Source: DASSHC01 sp035693105 (GTDB lineage Bacteria > Chloroflexota > Chloroflexia > Thermomicrobiales > Thermomicrobiaceae). Taken from it: a stretch of DNA of 6,113 nucleotides. Shown here piece by piece: positions 1 to 5,072 of this stretch. The stretch is taken from contig DASSHC010000176.1 in NCBI GenBank assembly GCA_035693105.1, positions 1 through 6,113 on the forward strand. The letters run 5' to 3'. Below the pieces are notes generated by a model, which was not told the origin of the DNA, did no database searches, and saw only the letters and a program-made list of their open reading frames with translations. The first letter of the stretch is position 1, and each line of letters starts with the position of its first letter. A program made the translations under genes and the position numbers.

Positions 1-822
1 CGGCAGCGTGTGCGGCAGGACCGGCGCGTAGCGGACCTTGTAGACGACGGCGTGGCGCCCGCCGAGCAGCGGGTGGCGATCGGGCCAGCGCAGCTCGCGC
101 AGCCGGCTGATGACCTCGTGGGCGCCCTCGATGGCGCTCAGGCCCTGCTCCGGCGTGCTGGAGTGGACCGCGCGGCCGCGCACACGCACGTCGATGTCGA
201 CCCGGCCGCGGTTGCCCAAGGAGAGGCTCAGCCCGGTGCCGATCTGGATGACGCCGAACTCGGGCCGCGCATCGAGCGCCGCCACGATCGCGTCGGAGCA
301 GGCGTGGCTGCTGCGCCCCTCGTTGTTGATCGCCCAGTAGAGCCGGCCGCGCAGCGTTACCCCGCTCTCGAGCAGCAGCCGGACGACCGCCAGCATGACC
401 GCCTGATGGGCCTTGTTCTGGCTGACCCCCTGACCAAAGACGGCCGGCTCGTCGCAGCCGTAGGCGCGCGCGTTGGCGACCCGCCCGGCCAGCGAGCGAT
501 CGGTCTCCTGCTGGTGCTGGCTCGGGGTGTAGTTCTGAAGCAGGAGCGAGCGGCCGCTTTCGCCGCTGCCGAGCCGCACGACGAGGTTGTTGCGCGGCAC
601 GTCGAGCAGGTCGTAGGCGCCGAGGCGCACCAGCTCGGGACGCAGCACGCCCTGCACGTAGGCGACGAGCTTGGGGTCGTCCGGCGCCATCAGCGTGTCG
701 AAGCCCGGCTCGACCGCGGTCGAGATCGCCGCCAGCCGTGCCAGCGTCTCGACCAGATAGGCCCGGTCGAGGTAGGTGTCGATCAGCTCGCCCGGCTCTG
801 ACGATGTTCCGCGCGCCAACAC
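1..822 (-). CDS. M20-fold protein with degenerate metal site, C-terminus beyond the window (partial)
   Basis: An open frame of 274 codons runs from a GTG at 822 to the window edge with no stop. The start follows a GGGGAG ribosome site by 5 bases and lies one base after the TGA of the upstream M20 gene, so the two are probably cotranscribed and translationally coupled. The M20 fold is recognisable by alignment to that neighbour: LLLQNY (93-98) against LILNSH, GQGVSQNK (130-137) against GLGAADAK, INNEG (165-169) against VDEEA, IGTG (194-197) against VGEP, then the lid-domain motif AVHSSTPEQG with His220. The zinc ligands and the catalytic Glu are mostly replaced: His by Tyr98, the DT/DV Asp by Pro100, bridging Asp by Gln135, general-base Glu by Asn167, later Glu by Thr196; only Glu168 remains. 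Classical two-zinc hydrolysis is therefore unlikely. I infer a pseudoenzyme or a very divergent M20 branch. The C-terminal His ligand lies outside the window. Confidence 0.85.
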   Translation of the reverse strand, partial: MLARGTSSEPGELIDTYLDRAYLVETLARLAAISTAVEPGFDTLMAPDDPKLVAYVQGVLRPELVRLGAYDLLDVPRNNLVVRLGSGESGRSLLLQNYTPSQHQQETDRSLAGRVANARAYGCDEPAVFGQGVSQNKAHQAVMLAVVRLLLESGVTLRGRLYWAINNEGRSSHACSDAIVAALDARPEFGVIQIGTGLSLSLGNRGRVDIDVRVRGRAVHSSTPEQGLSAIEGAHEVISRLRELRWPDRHPLLGGRHAVVYKVRYAPVLPHTLP

Positions 823-823
823 G

Positions 824-2149
824 TCAGCTCCCCTCCCCCTCGCCCGCCACACCACAGAAGCGCGCCACGGCCACCGCGACCCAGACGATCGCTCGCTGGT
901 ACTCCGCCAGCTCGATCGCCTCGTCGGGGCCGTGGCCGCGCGCCATCTGGCCGGGCCCGAAATTGATCGCCGGAGTGCCCCCCTCGTTGGTCAGAAAACG
1001 CCCGTCGGTGCCGGCCGAGAGGGCGTGGACGGCCGGGGCCGGCAACCCGAGGTCCGCCGCCGCGTTCACCAGATCAGCCACCAACGGGTGATCGCCGGGC
1101 GCGGCCGCGGCCTCGATGAAGGGGCTCGTCAGCGCCAGCGCCGGCGAGTGCTCGCGCAGCCAGGGATCGTCGCGCGTGACCCGGGCGAAGGCAGACTCGA
1201 CACGCGCGACGAGGTCCGACCGCGACTCGCCGGCCAGGTAGCCCGCGCTGAAGTGAACCTCGCACTGACTGGGGACGGAGCCGGGCGCCGGCCGGCTCTG
1301 GATCTGCGTGACGCTGAAGACGTGGCCAGCCGGCAGCGAGCGCCACAGCGGGTGCCGGTACTCGCGGTCGAGCGCGCCGCCCAGCTCGTGGAAGGCGGCG
1401 ATGTAGCGGCCCGCCAGGTCGATGGCGTTGACGCCCTCGTAGGCCACGCCGAGGTGCGCGCCTTTTCCCTCGACGGTAAGTGCCAGCCCAAAGGCCCCAC
1501 GGGAGCCGGGGCAGACCGCCAGCGCGGTTGGCTCGCCCACCAGGGCGCCCGCCGCGCGGTAGCCGCGCTCGATGCAGGCCAGTGTCCCACCGCCGCCGGC
1601 CTCTTCATCCACCACACTGGTGAGCGCCACCGGCTGGCGCAGCTGAACGCCGGCCTCGCGCAACACCTTGAGCGCGCCCAGGTAACTGAGCAGCGAGCCC
1701 TTGGCATCGGCCGCGCCCAGACCGTAGAGCCAGCCATCCTCGATCGTGGCGGCGAAGGGATCATGGCGCCAGCGGTTGGCATCGGCCGCGACTGTATCGG
1801 CGTGGCTGTTGAGGATAAGCCGCACGGCGCGTGGGTCGGCGCCGGCCGGACCGAGCACCCCAACCACGTTCGGGCGGCCGCGAAAGTCGCGCGTCGAGGA
1901 TTGCAGCGTGTCGCCGTACCGCGCCGAGAGGGAGGGGCCATCCGGCTCCCAGACCTCGATCCGCGCTCCCAGCGCCTCCAGCTCGGCCGCGACGAACGCC
2001 TGAAAGTCGCCCTCGCCGCTGCCACCCGGGCGGGCTGGATTGACGCTGGGTATCTGGACCCCGTGCCGGAGGAGGGCTACCAGCTCGCTGCGTAGCCCGT
2101 CACTCGCCGCCTGAATCGCGCGCAGCGTCGCGGCCCGCGACGCGCTCAT
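824..2149 (-). CDS. M20 family metallo-hydrolase (ArgE/DapE/ACY1-type deacylase)
   Basis: A 441-residue protein, usual length for the family. It should be a cytoplasmic dizinc enzyme hydrolysing an N-acyl or peptide bond of an amino-acid derivative. All hallmarks are visible: IPSVNP (33-38), SHADT with His116 and Asp118, GAADAKG with bridging Asp148, VDEE with general base Glu182 and zinc ligand Glu183, GEPT with Glu206, the lid-domain His232 used across the dimer, SAGTDGRF (378-385), and GHGPDE with the last ligand His406. No signal peptide is seen. The ATG at 2149 is chosen because family similarity begins there; upstream in-frame residues (back to 2377) are Arg/Pro-rich and unlike M20 proteins. 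The start has only a weak GGAA ribosome site, lies one base after a perfect hairpin, and overlaps an upstream small ORF by ATGA. Substrate cannot be told: acetylornithine, succinyl-diaminopimelate or another acyl amino acid are all possible. Confidence 0.93.
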   Translation of the reverse strand: MSASRAATLRAIQAASDGLRSELVALLRHGVQIPSVNPARPGGSGEGDFQAFVAAELEALGARIEVWEPDGPSLSARYGDTLQSSTRDFRGRPNVVGVLGPAGADPRAVRLILNSHADTVAADANRWRHDPFAATIEDGWLYGLGAADAKGSLLSYLGALKVLREAGVQLRQPVALTSVVDEEAGGGGTLACIERGYRAAGALVGEPTALAVCPGSRGAFGLALTVEGKGAHLGVAYEGVNAIDLAGRYIAAFHELGGALDREYRHPLWRSLPAGHVFSVTQIQSRPAPGSVPSQCEVHFSAGYLAGESRSDLVARVESAFARVTRDDPWLREHSPALALTSPFIEAAAAPGDHPLVADLVNAAADLGLPAPAVHALSAGTDGRFLTNEGGTPAINFGPGQMARGHGPDEAIELAEYQRAIVWVAVAVARFCGVAGEGEGS

Positions 2150-2322
2150 CGGGCGGCATTCCGAGCTGCCGCCCAGGAGAATGACGCTCGCCCGCGCGTG
2201 CTCCGGAGCATCGTCTCCTCGCGCCGCTGTGGGGACAAGGCCGGCGCCGGCCGCGTCAGGACCGCGCGCGGGCGGCTGGGGTCGCGGTCGTCGTCGATCC
2301 GCGCCGGTTCGTGCTCGGGCAT
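2146..2322 (-). CDS. Possible 58-residue leader or small hypothetical protein
   Basis: I do not recognise this protein. It starts MPEHEPARIDDDRD, is rich in Arg, Pro and Asp, and has no membrane segment or known motif. Evidence that it may be translated: an AAGGAG ribosome site 8 bases before the ATG at 2322; a position about 73 bases downstream of the predicted promoter; strongly G/C-biased third positions over the first 40 codons, weaker towards the end; and a TGA that overlaps the ATG of the M20 gene as ATGA. That layout suits a translationally coupled upstream ORF whose ribosomes would open the hairpin at 2151-2174. A secondary start at ATG 2208 (GAGGAG three bases upstream, 20 residues) uses the same frame. 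Against it: small size, skewed composition, and the ease with which GC-rich DNA stays open. Confidence 0.4.
   Translation of the reverse strand: MPEHEPARIDDDRDPSRPRAVLTRPAPALSPQRREETMLRSTRGRASFSWAAARNAAR
2151..2174 (-). promoter_or_regulatory. Perfect hairpin abutting the M20 start codon
   Basis: In the minus-strand mRNA, GGGCGGCA, an 8-base loop GCTCGGAA and TGCCGCCC form a perfect 8-bp, mostly G/C stem. It ends one base before the ATG at 2149. The only Shine-Dalgarno-like bases (GGAA) lie in the loop and first stem base, so the folded form should hinder initiation. The stem lies inside the last codons of the overlapping small ORF, so ribosomes finishing that ORF would unfold it. The repeat is seen directly; the regulatory role is inferred. 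Confidence 0.5.
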
Positions 2323-2356
2323 GCGCCACGCTCCTTCGGCCCCAGGTCTGCTGCTC

Positions 2357-2370
2357 GCCGCCGCGGCGGC
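2357..2370. promoter_or_regulatory. 14-bp perfect palindrome in the M20 operon leader
   Basis: GCCGCCGCGGCGGC is a perfect palindrome, 25-38 bases downstream of the predicted minus-strand transcription start. It could be an operator for a dimeric repressor. Palindromes made only of G and C arise easily in DNA this GC-rich, so function is uncertain. Confidence 0.25.
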
Positions 2371-2401
2371 CTCGCATCCTCGTCTGCGACTACGCTTCTC
2401 C

Positions 2402-2429
2402 ATCGTAGCGCCCGCGGAGCGGCTGTCAA
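2402..2429 (-). promoter_or_regulatory. Sigma70-type promoter for the M20 operon
   Basis: On the minus strand a perfect -35 TTGACA (2429-2424) is followed after 16 bases by TACGAT (2407-2402), which matches the -10 consensus at four of six positions. Transcription would start near 2395. This rules out the in-frame ATG at 2403 as a start, as it falls within the -10 element, and leaves a leader of about 70 bases before the small ORF at 2322 or about 245 bases before the M20 ATG. It is the best promoter match I found in the window. Confidence 0.6.
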
Positions 2430-2550
2430 CGCTGCCGCCGGCACCCGCTCGGTCATGGGACTTCGCCCGGCTGTGTCTGGCACCAATGGCTGTTTTTGCA
2501 CGCGGGCAGAGCTCCTAGGCTGGGGGGCGGCTGACGACTCGGCGCCCGCC

Positions 2551-2564
2551 CTGAGCGGGACGCG
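2551..2564 (+). repeat. 14-bp direct repeat, copy 1, upstream of the HTH regulator
   Basis: CTGAGCGGGACGCG occurs here and again at 4188-4201, so one copy lies on each side of the regulator gene. This copy overlaps the expected -35 region of the candidate regulator promoter. One such pair could arise by chance in a 6-kb GC-rich window. Confidence 0.35.
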
Positions 2565-2577
2565 AGCGCGCCGAAGG

Positions 2578-2586
2578 TGCGATACT
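2578..2586 (+). promoter_or_regulatory. Candidate extended -10 promoter for the HTH regulator
   Basis: TGCGATACT fits an extended -10 (TGn followed by a hexamer matching TATAAT at four of six positions). No good -35 lies 17 bases upstream; that position (2558-2563) is covered by the 14-bp repeat at 2551-2564. Start of transcription would be near 2593, giving a leader of about 80 bases. The match is weak and is only a best guess. Confidence 0.25.
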
Positions 2587-2675
2587 GCGCCACGGTGGGG
2601 GCCAACATTGTCCTGTTCGCGAGGCTCAAGTTGTCCCGAGATCGCGTTAGGATGGGGCTGGGGAGGCGTGGGGTG

Positions 2676-4184
2676 ATGACGCGCGACATCACATTCGGCG
2701 ACCTGCTGCGAGAGATGATCGAGGAACGGTTCGGTCCGCGCAGCGGTGCGACGCTGGCCGCCCGGCTCGGCGTCGATCCATCGCTGGTGCGCCGCTGGCT
2801 GCGCAATGCCCGCGTGCCGGCGCTGGACTCGCCCTACCTCGAGCTGATCGCTGATGCGCTCAACCTGGCGCCCGTGGAGCGCGACGAGCTGCGGCGGGCG
2901 CAGATCGACATGCTCTCGATTCCCCCCAAAGAGCGCCGGCGCCTTTCGCCGGCGGGGCAGGTGCGCCAACTGCTGAACACGGGGCAGCAGCCCCACCCCC
3001 AGCCGGCACCGCGCGCCGCGACCGGTCCGCTGCAGCCGGCCTACTACGGGCCGGGCGCCTTGCTGCGGGCCTTTCAGGACGCGGTCGCCACGCTGCCACC
3101 GGCGAGCGGCTCTGAGCCGCCCATCCTGGTCGCGCTGGCTGGACCGGGGACGCCCCGGCGGACCAACGAAGAGGTCATGCAGCTGTGGATGCGCGCCTTC
3201 TCGCGGCTGCTGGAGCTGGGCTGGGATTGGGCCGTGGTGGGCGGTCCCCGCCTGCCGGGCACCAACCGGCAGCTCGTCAACCGCGTCGTGCAGCTGGCCA
3301 GCCTCGGCCCCGGCCGCTTCGCCACCTACACCCTCCACACTCCAACCGAGGAGGCAGGCCCGCGCGACCTGATCGTCTTCCCCGATTTCGCGTTGATCGG
3401 GATTCGTGTCGCGGCTCACGACGCCGTCGATGGCGTGCTGGTGGTGCGGGGGTCCGAGCCGCGCGATCTGCTCTGCGGCGTCATCGAGCGGCTGCGCGCG
3501 CGCGCCGAGCAGACCCTGGCCGTCTATCCGCCCAACGATCTGCGCGTGATCGAGGATGTGGCGGAGCTGGAGCGGCTTCCCGGCGATCGCTACCACGTCA
3601 AGGATGGCTTTCGCGCGCTGACCATGCCGCCGGCGTGGCTGCAGGGCGAGGGCGAGCGCCTCTTCCCCGGCGACGGCGCGGTCTCGCGCCGGGATTTCGC
3701 CCGGGTCCTGGCGCTGGATCGGGCGCGCCTGGCGACGTTCACCGACTCGATCGCGCGCGACCGCTGGATGGATATCGCCTCGCAGCAGGCGATCGACGAG
3801 CTGGTGCGCCACGGCCGCTTCCGCACGCCCGATTTCACCCAGCAGGTCACGCTGAGTCCGGCGGAGCGCGGCGCGTGCCTGCGGCGCCTGATCGAGCTGC
3901 TGGAGCGCTACCCCAACTACCATCTGGCGCTCGTCGGCCCGGAGCAACTCGCGCTTCTGCCCTCGGCCGCCTGGGCGGTCAAGGTGGGGCACGGGGTCAT
4001 CATGCGCCGCCAGCGCGCCAGCGGCGACTTCAACACCGTGATCATGCGCCAGGAGCGCCTGACCGCCGCCTTCAGCGCCTTCTTCCTGGAAGAGATGTGG
4101 GGCGCGATCGAGCCGCGGCACCGGGAGCGTGGCTGGGTCATCGACTACCTGCGTCGCGCGCTCACGCTGCTCGGAGAGGACTGA
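2676..4184 (+). CDS. Helix-turn-helix transcriptional regulator with long unassigned C-terminal region
   Basis: A 502-residue protein. Residues 1-78 look like an XRE-type DNA-binding domain: TFGDLLREMIEERFG, then LAARLGV as helix 2 and DPSLVRRWLRN as the recognition helix (about 27-44), followed by LELIADALNL and VERDELRRAQ. A Pro/Gln-rich linker covers about 90-120. The rest (about 125-502) is soluble, mixed alpha/beta and unknown to me. It includes PPILVALAG (148-156), a Trp-rich LGWDWAVVGG (181-190), DLIVFPDFALIGI (231-243), and a C-terminal part from about 405 with HLALVGPEQLALLP and FFLEEMW. No transmembrane segment, kinase, receiver or nucleotide-binding motif is evident, so I suppose it senses a ligand or partner. 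The ATG at 2676 has GGAGG 9 bases upstream; in-frame GTG 2673 and ATG 2652 are alternatives. It is divergent from the M20 operon and convergent with the sortase gene. Confidence 0.85.
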   Translation: MTRDITFGDLLREMIEERFGPRSGATLAARLGVDPSLVRRWLRNARVPALDSPYLELIADALNLAPVERDELRRAQIDMLSIPPKERRRLSPAGQVRQLLNTGQQPHPQPAPRAATGPLQPAYYGPGALLRAFQDAVATLPPASGSEPPILVALAGPGTPRRTNEEVMQLWMRAFSRLLELGWDWAVVGGPRLPGTNRQLVNRVVQLASLGPGRFATYTLHTPTEEAGPRDLIVFPDFALIGIRVAAHDAVDGVLVVRGSEPRDLLCGVIERLRARAEQTLAVYPPNDLRVIEDVAELERLPGDRYHVKDGFRALTMPPAWLQGEGERLFPGDGAVSRRDFARVLALDRARLATFTDSIARDRWMDIASQQAIDELVRHGRFRTPDFTQQVTLSPAERGACLRRLIELLERYPNYHLALVGPEQLALLPSAAWAVKVGHGVIMRRQRASGDFNTVIMRQERLTAAFSAFFLEEMWGAIEPRHRERGWVIDYLRRALTLLGED

Positions 4185-4187
4185 GCG

Positions 4188-4201
4188 CTGAGCGGGACGC
4201 G
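4188..4201 (+). repeat. 14-bp direct repeat, copy 2, downstream of the HTH regulator
   Basis: Exact match to 2551-2564. It starts 3 bases after the regulator stop codon and runs into the left arm of the convergent hairpin at 4198-4224. No target-site duplication or transposase accompanies the pair, so it is not evidence of a mobile element. Confidence 0.35.
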
Positions 4202-4224
4202 CGCTAGGACGCGCTAGCCGCGCG
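4198..4224. terminator. Bulged hairpin in the convergent gap, possible bidirectional terminator
   Basis: The left arm 4198-4207 (CGCGCGCTAG) pairs with 4214-4218 (CTAGC) and 4220-4224 (GCGCG) around one bulged C at 4219, giving ten pairs with a 6-base loop. It begins 13 bases after the regulator stop, and the sortase stop codon (4216-4214) lies inside the right arm. Neither strand has a clear U-tract after it, so it may act as a transcript-end barrier or need Rho. The fold is seen; its function is inferred. Confidence 0.4.
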
Positions 4225-4984
4225 GCTCGGAGGCCACGAAGTGGCCGCGCACCACCAGACGCTGGTGGTAGCGCTTGCTGGCGTAATCCCAGTCACCGCT
4301 GCAGGTGATCAGCGTGACGACCGCATCGGGTGTCGGCGCGATGACGTCCACCGCCGTCTCCGGGACCACCTCAAGCGTATCCACGCGGTAGGTGACGATC
4401 GCGGCGCCGGTCCAGATGCGAATCTGGTCGCCCGGGTGAACCTGCGCCAGGTGGCCGAAGATGGCGCCGGGGCCGTCGAGATGCCCGGCGAAGACGGTGT
4501 TGCCGGCGGTAGCCGGGAAAGCGGTGTGGAAGAGCCAGCCGGCCACGGGAATGTGCGGCACATCGTCGGTGGTGACCAGGCTGACGGGGACATCGACGCC
4601 GATAGCCGGGATCTGAAGCCGGAGGGGCGGCAGGGGCGTGTCGGGGATCGTGGCCACCGTGGGCGGCGCGGTCGGCACCGCACTGGTGCTCGGCCGCGGT
4701 GTGGCGCTGCCGGCTGGCGTGGGCTCGGGGGAGGCGGGCGGCCGCGCCGGTGCGGGCTGATCCGCGCGGGAGGCGAGCGCGCGATCGTTGGGCTGCACGA
4801 GCGCGGTGGGCTGCACCAGATACTCGCGTTGGCCGTCGCGCATGATATAGACGCGGCCGGATGGGTCGAAGTGCTCTTTGACGTTGATATAGCCCAGATA
4901 GCCGACGAGCACCAGCACCAGCGCGGCGAGGAACCCCCCGCAGCCGAAGGCGCTCACACGCGCCGCCCGTTTCAAACGCCGCAT
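4214..4984 (-). CDS. Class F-type sortase (membrane-anchored cysteine transpeptidase)
   Basis: A 256-residue protein. Sortases cut the Thr-Gly bond of LPxTG-type signals outside the membrane and join the protein to the cell wall. Basic residues 2-9 precede one membrane helix (about 12-33). A juxtamembrane segment and a Pro/Ala/Ser/Thr-rich stalk (about 76-118) follow, then the sortase domain: LQIPAIGVDVPV (123-134), FAGHLDGPGAIFGHL with catalytic His168, HPGD (183-186), LITCSGDWD with catalytic Cys228, and RLVVRG with Arg242 at the spacing of the sortase A Arg. The IPAIGVDVPV opening, GHLDG and LITCSG wording, and the lack of extra C-terminal parts fit class F; class D or E is less likely. 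The ATG at 4984 has a weak GAGAG site. Its likely substrate is encoded just upstream (5073-5726), past a terminator-like hairpin, so the sortase may get less transcript or have its own promoter. Confidence 0.92.
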   Translation of the reverse strand: MRRLKRAARVSAFGCGGFLAALVLVLVGYLGYINVKEHFDPSGRVYIMRDGQREYLVQPTALVQPNDRALASRADQPAPARPPASPEPTPAGSATPRPSTSAVPTAPPTVATIPDTPLPPLRLQIPAIGVDVPVSLVTTDDVPHIPVAGWLFHTAFPATAGNTVFAGHLDGPGAIFGHLAQVHPGDQIRIWTGAAIVTYRVDTLEVVPETAVDVIAPTPDAVVTLITCSGDWDYASKRYHQRLVVRGHFVASEPRG

Positions 4985-5020
4985 ACCAAACTCTCTCGGT
5001 CAATCATCGTCAGGCAACAA

Positions 5021-5050
5021 GAACGTCGCCCCCGGGATGAGGCGACGTTC
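5021..5050 (-). terminator. Terminator-like hairpin between the LPMTG gene and the sortase gene
   Basis: A perfect 10-bp inverted repeat, GAACGTCGCC and GGCGACGTTC, surrounds a 10-base loop. Read on the minus strand it begins 22 bases after the LPMTG gene stop, and the bases after the stem are TTGTTG, a short imperfect U-tract. It would fit an intrinsic terminator or attenuator reducing read-through into the sortase gene, or a stabiliser of the LPMTG mRNA 3' end. Confidence 0.55.
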
Positions 5051-5072
5051 CCAAAATCCGCAGAGATGATGC

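Larger units (their letters stand above)
2323..2675. other. Divergent intergenic region between the M20 operon and the HTH regulator
   Basis: This 353-base stretch has no convincing gene. It holds the minus-strand promoter (2402-2429), the leader palindrome (2357-2370), a weak plus-strand extended -10 (2578-2586), one copy of a 14-bp repeat (2551-2564) and two TTGTCC sites (2608-2613 and 2631-2636). It also has a local A/T-richer patch with a run of five T at 2493-2497, unusual for this window. A divergent arrangement like this often means the regulator controls the neighbouring operon, itself, or both. Confidence 0.6.

Noticed and set aside
10..801. 263-codon plus-strand open frame at the left edge
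   Set aside because: Shadow of the partial M20-fold gene, whose minus-strand frame shows family motifs and a start coupled to its neighbour.
776..2095. 439-codon plus-strand open frame opposite the intact M20 gene
   Set aside because: It is the antisense shadow of a gene with complete M20 motifs. Its product is rich in Arg, Gln, Ala and His with no domain, as expected for a complementary frame in GC-rich DNA.
2199..2210. 12-bp palindrome TGCTCCGGAGCA
   Set aside because: It lies within the possible small ORF with no promoter nearby, and a single short G/C-rich palindrome is expected by chance.
2150..2377. N-terminal extension of the intact M20 protein to ATG 2377
   Set aside because: The added 76 residues are Arg/Pro-rich and unlike any M20 N-terminus, and the family's own N-terminus begins at the ATG at 2149.
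2487..2500. Possible sigma54 promoter from TGGCAC and TTGCA near the T-run
   Set aside because: The two elements are 12 bases apart, whereas sigma54 sites need about 5, so the spacing does not fit.
2256..4121. 621-codon minus-strand open frame opposite the HTH regulator
   Set aside because: It is long only because stop codons are rare in GC-rich complementary frames. The product is Arg/Gln/His-rich with no domain, while the plus-strand frame has a clear HTH, a ribosome site and G/C-ending codons.
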